A DNA stretch of 64,000 nt from an uncultured Oscillospiraceae bacterium (lineage in GTDB: Bacteria > Bacillota > Clostridia > Oscillospirales > Oscillospiraceae): positions 1 through 64,000 of the forward strand of contig CAKTMW010000003.1 of assembly GCA_934574095.1 (NCBI GenBank), in the 5' to 3' direction. Made by a program: the position numbers and the translations under genes. Shown piece after piece: positions 56,925 to 64,000 of this stretch. The notes under the pieces are model-generated. The model saw only the letters and a program-made list of their open reading frames with translations, made no database searches and was not told where the DNA came from. Every line of letters begins with the position of its first letter. Positions within the stretch are counted from its first letter, which is position 1.

Positions 56925-57245
56925 CGCCCTACGAAATTCTATCGGTGGTTGGTACGTAGGGCGGCATGACCACGCAGTGGAGGGAAGCGGAACAAGTACC
57001 CTTGGGGTGCATGCCGCCGCACAGGAATTCACCGCACTATTGATAGAATTTCGTAGGGGGCGATGCCCACATCGCCACGGACGGTAAACGCAATGGGTTC
57101 TTGTTTGTTCGTAGGGGCGGGGTTCTACCCCGCCCGCCGTTTACCGGAATGCCTTCGTTTATCGAACGGGAGGGGCAGAGCCCCTCCCCTACGCACCGTT
57201 TAACGTACCCGTCTGTGCGGGCCGATGTGGGCATCGGCCCCTACG
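56925..57245. repeat. REP-like module cluster upstream of the MATE gene
   Basis: Modules GGGCGGCATGACC..GGTGCATGCCGCC with the constant insert (about 56959-57016), GGGGGCGATGCCCACATCGC, GGGCGGGGTTCTACCCCGCC, GGGAGGGGCAGAGCCCCTCC and GGGCCGATGTGGGCATCGGC. No gene is supported between rpmH and the MATE gene. Confidence 0.78.
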
Positions 57246-57374
57246 AAAATATCCCTCAAAAAACACTTTCCCTCTGCGAAAGCTTTATTACTTCTCTCCT
57301 ATTGCTTTCTTTACTCCCCAGTAGTATCATAGTTATTTACGAAGCATTTTACGGAACAGAAAGGAACCTCTCCC

Positions 57375-58769
57375 ATGGCAGAAAACAAGCTGGGCGTCAT
57401 GCCCGTTTCCAAACTCATCTGGAACATGTCCCTCCCCATTATCGCCTCCATGCTGGTGCAGGCGCTGTACAACATCGTGGACAGCGTGTTCGTCAGCTGG
57501 GTCAGCGAGGCGTCGCTGACGGCGGTGTCGCTGGCCTTCCCCGCCCAGAACCTGATGATCTCGCTGGCGGCAGGCACGGCGGTAGGCGTCAACGCTCTGC
57601 TGGGCCGGGCACTTGGCGCGGGAGAGCGGCAGCGGGCCGACCGCGTGGCGGTGAACGGCCTGTTTCTGGCGTTTGTTGGCTTCGCCATCTGCTGTGTGCT
57701 GGGCCTGACCTGCGCCGGGGCGTTCCTCCGCTCCCAAACCCAGGTGGAGGAGATCGTAGTGATGGGCGAGCAGTACCTGCACATCGTCATGGGCTGCTCC
57801 TTCGCCCTGTTCGGCCAGATCATGCTGGAGCGGCTGCTGCAAGGCACCGGCCGTTCCCTGCTGAGTATGTACACCCAGGGTCTGGGCGCTATCGTCAACA
57901 TCATCCTGGATCCGGTGTTCATCTTTGTGTTCGACATGGGCGTGGCCGGCGCCGCTATCGCCACCGTCATCGGTCAAATCTGCGGCATGCTGCTGGCGGC
58001 CTATTTCAACGTGAAGAAGAACACCGATATTACCCTCCGCATCAAGGGCTTCCGGCCCGACTGGCGGCTCATCTGCAGCATCTACGCCATCGGCCTGCCC
58101 AGCGTGATCATGATGGCCATCGGCTCCGTCATGACCTTCCTGATGAACAAGATCCTCATCGTCTACCACTCTGCCCACGAGACGGCGGCTACCGCCTTCG
58201 GTATTTACTTCAAGCTGAATTCCTTCATCTTCATGCCGGTGTTCGGCCTGAACAACGGCGTGGTGCCCATCATCGCCTATAACTACGGCGCGCAGAACCG
58301 CGCCCGTATGGTGGAGGCCATCAAGCGCAGCGCCATTTGCGCCTCCATCATCATGCTGCTGGGTATGGCGCTGTTCCTGTCCATCCCCGGCACGCTGCTG
58401 AAGATTTTCGACGCCACCGACACTATGCTGACCGTAGGCATTCCCGCCCTGCGGATCATCTCCCTCAGCTTCTGGATCGCCGGCGCCTGCATCGCCTTGG
58501 GCGGCTCGTTCCAGGCGCTGGGCAAGTCGATGTACTCCATGGTGGTGTCCATCATCCGCCAGCTGGTGTTCCTGATCCCCATCGCCTATGTGCTGGCCCG
58601 GTACGGTCAGAGCATCGGCAACGACGATCTGGTGTGGTGGTGCTATCCGTTGGCGGAGGTGGCGTCGCTGTTCGTGACGCTGGCGTTCTTCCGGCGGCTG
58701 TACCGGACGCTGATCTCAAAAATCCCGGAGCACGGCGTCAACGACGGCGGCGAGGAGAGCTTGCTGTAA
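57375..58769 (+). CDS. MATE family efflux transporter
   Basis: This 464-residue protein has about twelve hydrophobic segments in two repeated halves, as in MATE exporters that expel drugs or metabolites using Na+ or H+. The start KLIWNMSLPIIASMLVQALYNIVD (in part) with SVFVSW, and the AFPAQNLMISLAAGTAVGVNAL and GRALGAG segments are typical of the clostridial branch. The substrate is unknown. It sits between the rpmH run and dnaA, a place where many relatives have no gene. Confidence 0.88.
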   Translation: MAENKLGVMPVSKLIWNMSLPIIASMLVQALYNIVDSVFVSWVSEASLTAVSLAFPAQNLMISLAAGTAVGVNALLGRALGAGERQRADRVAVNGLFLAFVGFAICCVLGLTCAGAFLRSQTQVEEIVVMGEQYLHIVMGCSFALFGQIMLERLLQGTGRSLLSMYTQGLGAIVNIILDPVFIFVFDMGVAGAAIATVIGQICGMLLAAYFNVKKNTDITLRIKGFRPDWRLICSIYAIGLPSVIMMAIGSVMTFLMNKILIVYHSAHETAATAFGIYFKLNSFIFMPVFGLNNGVVPIIAYNYGAQNRARMVEAIKRSAICASIIMLLGMALFLSIPGTLLKIFDATDTMLTVGIPALRIISLSFWIAGACIALGGSFQALGKSMYSMVVSIIRQLVFLIPIAYVLARYGQSIGNDDLVWWCYPLAEVASLFVTLAFFRRLYRTLISKIPEHGVNDGGEESLL

Positions 58770-58789
58770 GTTTATTCTGTATTCATTTG

Positions 58790-58818
58790 AAAGAGCGGAC
58801 GTAGGTCCGCTCTTTTTT
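58790..58818 (+). terminator. Terminator of the MATE gene
   Basis: AAAGAGCGGAC, loop GTAG, GTCCGCTCTTTTTTT. Confidence 0.92.
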
Positions 58819-58823
58819 TGGGG

Positions 58824-58972
58824 AGTTTCGCTCTCCGGCGCGACCTACTTTTGAACTGTTGCGGTGGTCAAAATTTCAAGCGCCCGCCGTGAGGCAGCGC
58901 AGAAATTTTGGGCACCGCAACAGGACACTTTTGGGACAAAGGCCAAAAGTGACTCGCCCCGCAGGGCGAAAA
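58824..58972. repeat. Foldback repeat, minimal copy G with nested element
   Basis: Only the two ends remain: CGCTCTCCGGCGCG and CCTACTTTTG on the left, CACTTTTGGGAC..GGCCAAAAGTG and CGCCCCGCAGGGCG on the right. The loop holds a GTTGCGGT..ACCGCAAC-type element (about 58859-58923). The central stem is absent. Confidence 0.65.
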
Positions 58973-59012
58973 TTCTTTTTCTTCGCGCGTTTAATTAGAA
59001 TAAGTATTTTAC

Positions 59013-59041
59013 TTTACTTTTCCACCGTTTTCTGGTATACT
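59013..59041 (+). promoter_or_regulatory. Promoter for dnaA
   Basis: TTTACT (59013-59018), 17 bases, TGG-extended TATACT (59036-59041), in an AT-rich stretch 49 bases before the dnaA start. Confidence 0.6.
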
Positions 59042-59089
59042 TAGTATCAGATAAATATGCCCATAGGAAAACGGGAAGGGAGTGCGGGG

Positions 59090-60403
59090 ATGAATTCACT
59101 GTCCGACGTTTGGAAAACAGTGCTTGACCGGCTGAAAAAGCAGCTGTCCGACACCACCATCAACACCTGGTTCGACGAGGTGACGGTGGTCACCATGGAG
59201 GACTCGGCGCTGGTGCTGCACTGCGGCAACGTCTTTAAGAAAAATACCATTGAAAAACGCTTCACGCCTCAGATCAAGGAGGCCCTGCGGGATATCTTCT
59301 CCTCCGACCTGGAGGTGAAGCTGCTGGACGACGAGCAGCTGTCCGCCTATCACGGTGTGCGGCCCGACCATCCCGATACCCTGGCTGACAGCGAGGCCTT
59401 TACCTTCGAGACCTATGTGGTGGGCCCGCAGAACAAAATGGCCTACGCCGCCGCCCGCAGCGTGGCGGAAAAGCCCGCCGGCGCCTTCAATCCCCTGTTC
59501 ATCTACGGCGACAGCGGACTGGGCAAGACCCACCTGCTCCACGCCATCGCCCGGCAGACCAAGCGCCTGCGGCCCGACAGCAGTATCGTACTGGTAAAGG
59601 GCGTGGACTTCACCAACGACCTGATCGAGGCCATCCGGGGCGGCACTACCTCCGAATTCCGGGATAAATACCAGAAGGAATCCCTACTGCTGGTGGACGA
59701 TATCCAGTTCATCGCCGGCAAGAAGCAGACCCAGGAGGAGTTCTTCCACACCTTCAACGCCCTGTACGAGTCCGGCCGCCAGATCGTCCTGACCTCCGAC
59801 CGGCCGCCCAAGGAGATGACCCAGCTGGAAGACCGGCTGCGAACCCGCTTTGAATGGGGCCTGATGGTGGACGTGGAACCGCCCGATTATGAGACGAGAC
59901 TTGCCATCATCCGCAACAAGGCGGCTATGCTGAGCATCAACCTGCCGGACCGCATCTCAAACATGATCGCCGAGAATATCACCGCCAACGTCCGGCAGAT
60001 CGAGGGTGTGCTGAATAAAATACTGGCATACAGCGACCTGATGGGCGTCATGGATGAGGAAGCCATCATGAAGGCGCTGGAGGACGTGGTGAAGAACAAC
60101 AACGAGTACATGCCCACGCCGGAGAATATCATCGAGTATATCGCCAAGTATTTCGAGTTGGACCCGGAGTCCCTGCGGGGACAGAGCCGCAGCCGCGACG
60201 TGGTCAACGCCCGCCAGATCGCCATGTATCTGATCCGCCGGCTGAACAAAATGTCCACCAAGGACATCGGCAACGCCTTCGGCGGCCGCGACCACACCAC
60301 AGTGCTTCACAGCCTGGACAAGGTGGAGGCCCAGATGCGCTCCGACCCGGCCTTTGCCGAGACGGTGAAGGAGATCACGACGAACATCAACGCGAAGCAG
60401 TGA
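59090..60403 (+). CDS. dnaA: Chromosomal replication initiator DnaA
   Basis: This 437-residue AAA+ protein binds DnaA boxes and opens oriC. Domain I (SDVWKTVLDRLKKQLSDTTINTW in part) is followed by a short linker. Domain III has Walker A GDSGLGKT with K146 and Walker B LLVDDIQF, and domain IV ends with the DNA-binding signature KDIGNAFGGRDHTTVLHS. The start at 59090 is favoured by GGGAAGGGAG about 8 bases upstream; the ATG at 59057 has no ribosome binding site. dnaN follows after an unusually long gap of 830 bases that holds a full foldback repeat and oriC. Confidence 0.96.
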   Translation: MNSLSDVWKTVLDRLKKQLSDTTINTWFDEVTVVTMEDSALVLHCGNVFKKNTIEKRFTPQIKEALRDIFSSDLEVKLLDDEQLSAYHGVRPDHPDTLADSEAFTFETYVVGPQNKMAYAAARSVAEKPAGAFNPLFIYGDSGLGKTHLLHAIARQTKRLRPDSSIVLVKGVDFTNDLIEAIRGGTTSEFRDKYQKESLLLVDDIQFIAGKKQTQEEFFHTFNALYESGRQIVLTSDRPPKEMTQLEDRLRTRFEWGLMVDVEPPDYETRLAIIRNKAAMLSINLPDRISNMIAENITANVRQIEGVLNKILAYSDLMGVMDEEAIMKALEDVVKNNNEYMPTPENIIEYIAKYFELDPESLRGQSRSRDVVNARQIAMYLIRRLNKMSTKDIGNAFGGRDHTTVLHSLDKVEAQMRSDPAFAETVKEITTNINAKQ

Positions 60404-60412
60404 TTTTAAGGC

Positions 60413-60959
60413 TTTTCGTGGCCCCGGCCACGACCTACTTTTGAACTGTTGCGGTGCACAAAATTTCGTTTGCGGCATTAAGCCGCCGAAATTTTGACCG
60501 CAGCCACTCGCTCACCTCGCTTCATCTGCCACAGGCAGCGCTCGAATCGCTCCCAACAGTGGAAAAAGTAGGCAAAAACAACGGAAAAAACCTCCGGTTC
60601 CTTCACTGACCGGCGCGCTATGCTCCAAAAAAATTTGTAACTTCCAACCACACGTTTACGTAAGAATTTCTTTTTCGTTTGGTTGAAAGAATCATCTCTG
60701 CTCCAGCGCCGCTGCCGCTAATGCCTACGACGGACAGCGCTTCAGTGTCTACCGTTGAGAACGTGAGCGGCAGCGACGCAAGAAGAACAGACGATACGTC
60801 ATACGCAACGAAAACAAACATACCCCGCGCACACGTGGAAAAGGTCGCAAATTTGTAATCGGCATAGCGTGTGCGGATTCTTAAACCGCAGGTTTAAGTG
60901 GCGTTTATGGTTACTTTTGCCGCCAAGGGCAAAAGTAACTCGCCCCGGAGGGCGAAACT
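60413..60959. repeat. Foldback repeat, full copy H beside oriC, with nested element
   Basis: Left end: CGTGGCCCCGGCCACG, then CCTACTTTTG..AAAAAGTAGG whose loop carries the GTTGCGGT-type element (about 60440-60556). Next: ACCTCCGGTTCC, GCGCGCTATG, central GCGCCGCTGCCGCT..GAGCGGCAGCGACGC (about 60706-60780), TTAAACCGCAGGTTTAA, GGTTACTTTTGCC..GGCAAAAGTAACT and CGCCCCGGAGGGCG. Confidence 0.8.
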
Positions 60960-60960
60960 C

Positions 60961-61210
60961 CTTAAAATGAAAACCATTTTTCCCCATTTCCCGTGGATTC
61001 CACGTGGAAATTCTGTGGAAAACAGGCCTGTCCCAGTAACGTGTGGAAACCACTCCCCTTTTCCCACCATGTTCCGTGGAGAAAAAACGGCGGGAAATCG
61101 CGGCTTCGACCCACTTTTCCACAATTCTTTTTCCTACGGCTAATATCACTAAAATAAATAGATTAGTTTATGTTGTGTTTCCGAAAAATATTCCGCTTAA
61201 TTTTCGGGAA
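60961..61210 (+). other. oriC: Putative replication origin oriC (dnaA-dnaN intergenic)
   Basis: DnaA-box-like sites lie at 61014-61022 (TGTGGAAAA), 61042-61050 (TGTGGAAAC) and 61115-61123 (TTTTCCACA, opposite strand), with further CGTGGA motifs between them. They are followed by an AT-rich tract at about 61124-61200 (TAATATCACTAAAATAAAT and following) that could be the DNA unwinding element. An inverted repeat TTCCGAAAA..TTTTCGGGAA ends the region. None of the boxes is the perfect consensus. Confidence 0.7.
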
Positions 61211-61233
61211 CGTACAACAGGAAAGGACCGCAT

Positions 61234-62346
61234 ATGCTGAAATTTTCCTGCGAAAAAGCGCTGCTGCAGGCCGCGGCGGCCACCGCCAGCCGCGCTGTGT
61301 CGGCAAAAAGCTCCATCCCGGCGCTGGAGGGCCTGCTGCTGGACGGCAGCAACGGCCTGACCCTGTCCGGCTACAACACCCAAACCGGCATCCGCACCAT
61401 GCTGGAGGCCGACGTCACCCAGCCGGGCCGCATCGTGCTGAACGCCCGCCTGTTCGGCGACATTATCCGCCGTATGCCCGACGACATGATCGTCTTTTCC
61501 GCCGATGAAAAGCTGATGGTCCATCTCAGCTGCGGCGACGCCAGTTTTGACATTCTGGGCCTGTCCGCCGACGACTATCCTGAGCTGCCGGAGGTAGACG
61601 ACCAGTACGCCGTCGCCTTGCAGCAGCGGATGCTGAAGGCCATGATCGGCCAGACGGCCTTTGCCGTCTCCACCAACGAGAGCCGCCCCGTCCATACCGG
61701 CTCCCTGTTCGAGATCGACGACTCCGGCCTGACCATGGTGTCCGTGGACGGCTTCCGCCTGGCCCTGCGCCACGAGCCGCTGGAGAAGATCGAGGGCGGC
61801 GCGTTCCGCTTCGTGGCCCCCGGCAGCGCCCTGAAAGAGGTGGAGAACATCTGCGGCGACACCGACGATATGATCCACGTCACCTGCGGCAAGCGGCACA
61901 TCCTCTTCTCCGCCGGTCAGACCCAGCTGATCTGCCGCCGTCTGGAGGGCGAATTTCTGGATTACAAGAACGCCATCCCCCGCAACAATCCCATTCTGGT
62001 GGACGTGGAGAACAGCGCCCTGCTGCAAAGCCTGGACCGCGTGTCCGTGGTCATCAGCGAGAAGCTGAAAAGCCCCGTCCGCTGCGTGTTTGACAACGAC
62101 CGTGTCTATCTCAGCGCCCGTACCGGCAACGGCGAGGCCAAGGATATCTGCCCCACCAAGGGCGACGGCAAGGAGCTGGAGATCGGCTTCAACAACCGCT
62201 ATCTCATGGAGGCGCTGCGGTACGCCCCGGCGGATGAAGTGCGCTTCGCCCTGAACACCAACATCTCCCCCTGCGTTATCACCCCAACCGACGGCAGCGA
62301 CAACTTCCTTTATATGGTGCTGCCGGTGAGATTGAAGGCGCAGTAA
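61234..62346 (+). CDS. dnaN: DNA polymerase III beta subunit (sliding clamp)
   Basis: This 370-residue protein forms the ring that holds the replicase on DNA. The start MLKFSCEKALLQAAAATASR leads into three similar clamp domains. Diagnostic blocks are the SGYNTQTGIRT segment and DGFRLALRHEPL, and the C-terminal peptide-binding pocket ends with [17 protein letters not shown] lies before the ATG. It follows dnaA in the standard order. Confidence 0.95.
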   Translation: MLKFSCEKALLQAAAATASRAVSAKSSIPALEGLLLDGSNGLTLSGYNTQTGIRTMLEADVTQPGRIVLNARLFGDIIRRMPDDMIVFSADEKLMVHLSCGDASFDILGLSADDYPELPEVDDQYAVALQQRMLKAMIGQTAFAVSTNESRPVHTGSLFEIDDSGLTMVSVDGFRLALRHEPLEKIEGGAFRFVAPGSALKEVENICGDTDDMIHVTCGKRHILFSAGQTQLICRRLEGEFLDYKNAIPRNNPILVDVENSALLQSLDRVSVVISEKLKSPVRCVFDNDRVYLSARTGNGEAKDICPTKGDGKELEIGFNNRYLMEALRYAPADEVRFALNTNISPCVITPTDGSDNFLYMVLPVRLKAQ

Positions 62347-62365
62347 GGACTGTCGGTAGAACGAC

Positions 62366-62540
62366 GGTAGGGCGGGGCCCATGTGCCCCGCCGCCGGTGC
62401 AGAGAATATCATGCGGCGGGCCACACGGGGCCCGCCCTACGGGGTTTTTCTTCACGTATGCGTAGGGGCGACCCTTGCGGTCGCCCGCATAGCACAGCGT
62501 CCGTTTCGGGCGGCCGCAAGGGCCGCCCTTACAATGGCAT
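62366..62540. repeat. REP-like modules between dnaN and the S4 gene
   Basis: GGGCGGGGCCCATGTGCCCC, GCGGGCCACACGGGGCCCGC, GGGGCGACCCTTGCGGTCGCCC (minus flanks) and GGGCGGCCGCAAGGGCCGCCC (minus one base). Confidence 0.76.
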
Positions 62541-62561
62541 CATATAAAAAAGGACAACATT

Positions 62562-62780
62562 ATGGAAACCATCACCATCACCACAGAATTTATCAAATTA
62601 CAGGACCTTCTCAAGCTCTCCGGTCTGGTCTACACCGGAGGCGAGGCCAAGGTGCTGATCCAGGAGGGCGCTGTGTCCGTCAACGGCGAGGTCTGCACCC
62701 AGCGGGGCAAAAAGCTCCGCCCCGGCGACACCGTGACCTTTGGCGGCAAGCAGCTGGCCGTGCAGTATGCGGATCAATGA
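62562..62780 (+). CDS. S4 domain RNA-binding protein YaaA/RlbA-like
   Basis: This 72-residue protein is a single S4 RNA-binding domain ([37 protein letters not shown]). It occurs between dnaN and recF in most Firmicutes; its partner RNA is not settled but a link to ribosome assembly is suspected. Its 3' end overlaps recF by 14 bases, so translation is coupled. Confidence 0.9.
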   Translation: METITITTEFIKLQDLLKLSGLVYTGGEAKVLIQEGAVSVNGEVCTQRGKKLRPGDTVTFGGKQLAVQYADQ

Positions 62781-63870
62781 ACTGACCGTTTCGGGCTTCC
62801 GCAACTACCACCGCCAGAGCCTGACCTTCGACCCCGACTGCAATGTCATCTACGGCGAAAACGCCCAGGGCAAGACCAACCTGCTGGAGGCCATCGTCTA
62901 CCTTGCCTGCGGCAAATCCCCCCGCACCCATGCGGACAGGGAACTGATCGGCTTTGACGCGCCCGGCGCGGTGCTGGAGGGCCGCATCCTGTCCCGCGCC
63001 CGGGACTTTGTGACCCGTATCGAGCTGAACCGGGGCAAAAAGCGGAAGATGACCGTTAACGGCGTGGCCGCCAAAAACGCCGCCGCTCTCTCTGACGTGC
63101 TGCACACGGTGTTTTTCGCGCCGGAGGATCTGTTTCTCATCCGGGACGGCGCGGCGGCAAGGCGGAGGTTCATGGATCTGTCCCTGTGCCAGCTGCGGCC
63201 CCGGTATGCCGAGGCGTTGGCGGAGTACAGCCGCCTGTACGAGCACAAGACCCGCATCCTCCGGGACAGCGAGGACTTTCCCGGCCTGCTGGACACCCTG
63301 CCGGAGTTCAACCACCGGCTCATTCAGGTGGGCGCGATGCTGATCCGCTACCGGGCGTCCTTCTGCGAAAAGCTGCGGCAGTACGCCGCCCAGGCTCACG
63401 CCGAATGCAGCGGCGGCCGCGAGGAGCTGTCCTTGCAGTATAAGACCGTCAAAACCGTCACCGATCCGCTGGTGGATGCTTCGGTGGTGGCGCAGCAGCT
63501 GGCGGAGCATCAGCAGAGCCACTACACCGCCGAGATCGCGTCCCGCCTGTGTCTCAGCGGTCCCCACAAGGATGATATCGAGGTGTTCGTCAACGGCCAC
63601 AGCGCCCGGCAGTACTGCTCACAGGGGCAGGTGCGGACGGCGGCGCTGGCCCTGAAGCTGGCGGAACGGGAAATTCACAAGGACACCTTCGGCGAGTACC
63701 CCGTCATGCTGCTGGACGATGTGCTCAGTGAGCTTGACCCCCTGCGGCAGGAGTACGTCCTCAACCGCATCGCCGGAGGACAGGTGTTCATCACCTGCTG
63801 CGAAAACGACCGCCTGGACGCCCTGCTGAACGGCAAGGTGTTTCACGTGAAAAACGGGGAGGTGCTGTGA
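62767..63870 (+). CDS. recF: DNA replication and repair protein RecF
   Basis: This 367-residue SMC-like ATPase helps load RecA at gaps with RecO and RecR. Walker A is [14 protein letters not shown] with K36, the signature motif is in [17 protein letters not shown] and Walker B is [13 protein letters not shown]. The start at 62767 ([14 protein letters not shown]) overlaps the S4 gene. A parS-like site lies in its last codons, and the remB start overlaps the stop (TGATG). Confidence 0.94.
   Translation: MRINELTVSGFRNYHRQSLTFDPDCNVIYGENAQGKTNLLEAIVYLACGKSPRTHADRELIGFDAPGAVLEGRILSRARDFVTRIELNRGKKRKMTVNGVAAKNAAALSDVLHTVFFAPEDLFLIRDGAAARRRFMDLSLCQLRPRYAEALAEYSRLYEHKTRILRDSEDFPGLLDTLPEFNHRLIQVGAMLIRYRASFCEKLRQYAAQAHAECSGGREELSLQYKTVKTVTDPLVDASVVAQQLAEHQQSHYTAEIASRLCLSGPHKDDIEVFVNGHSARQYCSQGQVRTAALALKLAEREIHKDTFGEYPVMLLDDVLSELDPLRQEYVLNRIAGGQVFITCCENDRLDALLNGKVFHVKNGEVL
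63839..63854 (+). promoter_or_regulatory. parS-like site inside the recF 3' end
   Basis: TGTTTCACGTGAAAAA matches parS (TGTTTCACGTGAAACA) at 15 of 16 positions and encodes VFHVKN in RecF. It would give a ParB site about 3 kb from oriC. Confidence 0.7.
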
Positions 63871-64000
63871 TGCCCTATCTGCACATTGGCCAGAGCGTCA
63901 CCGTGGAGGACAGGCGGATCATCGGTATCTTCGATCTGGACAACACCACCTATTCCAAGCATACCCGGAACTTTCTGGACGGCGCGGAAGCGGAGGGCCA
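63870..64000 (+). CDS. remB: RemB-like extracellular matrix regulator (DUF370), 5' part
   Basis: The window ends inside this gene; 43 codons are visible ([20 protein letters not shown] and FDLDNTTYSKHTRNFL). They match the RemB/YaaB (DUF370) family, which lies between recF and gyrB in Firmicutes and, in Bacillus, affects biofilm gene expression. The start ATG overlaps the recF stop codon. Confidence 0.85.
   Translation, partial: MPYLHIGQSVTVEDRRIIGIFDLDNTTYSKHTRNFLDGAEAEG

Overview
The window reads as a GC-rich (roughly 60-65% by eye) chromosomal segment of an anaerobic, spore-forming Firmicute, most likely an Oscillospiraceae-type gut clostridium. Reasons: an Rnf-type ferredoxin subunit, a germination protease (gpr), DnaD/DnaI-type helicase loaders, ParA/ParB with parS, a RemB/DUF370 gene after recF, a glycyl T-box, and intergenic spaces packed with palindromic repeats. 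The genus is inference; no rRNA gene is present.

Layout. 0-6 kb: end of rnfB, a topoisomerase IV pair (parE, parC) and a lipoprotein. 6.2-8.4 kb: tRNA-Gly, a decayed mobile-element scar (XRE regulator, recombinase remnant, TnpW-like and AbrB-like genes) and tRNA-Ala with a duplicated 5' fragment. 8.5-22.3 kb: F420-ligase-like enzyme, lipoproteins, a FAD enzyme, prmA, mnmE, gpr, rpsT, alaX-like editing factor, an M15 peptidase and a LysR regulator. 22.3-24.7 kb (minus): dnaD and dnaI. 25.4-32.8 kb: zapA, a U32 peptidase, dut, maf and the cell-shape cluster mreC-mreD-pbp2. 33-39.4 kb: GH13 glycosidase, parS sites, parA, parB, serS, mscL, rsmG. 39.9-46.8 kb: MinD-like ATPase, a methylglyoxal-synthase-like protein, a small membrane protein, hisS, aspS, nadE. 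47.5-50 kb: a translationally coupled radical SAM enzyme and a membrane protein with a C-terminal CACASSCACACACACA tail. 50.8-53.4 kb: hpf and glyS with its T-box. 53.6-64 kb: the origin region, with jag, yidC, yidD, rnpA and rpmH on the minus strand, a MATE transporter, then dnaA, oriC, dnaN, an S4 protein, recF and the start of remB on the plus strand.

Working together, the window carries the initiation (dnaA, dnaN, recF, dnaD, dnaI), segregation (parA, parB, parS, topoisomerase IV) and division/shape (zapA, minD-like, mreCD, PBP2) machinery, together with four aminoacyl-tRNA synthetases and tRNA or ribosome factors (mnmE, rnpA, rpsT, rpmH, hpf, prmA, rsmG).

Two things stand out. First, the radical SAM/Cys-rich membrane protein pair looks like a peptide-modification system with an unusual membrane-anchored substrate. 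Second, almost every intergenic space is filled by several families of non-coding, self-complementary repeats. The largest is a modular foldback element of about 450 bp, present in eight full or partial copies, whose arms are built from small hairpins that change by compensatory substitutions. Smaller REP-like modules and 80-120 bp elements sit in the same gaps and are sometimes nested inside hairpin loops of the larger element. All calls rest on reading the sequence; no database search was run.
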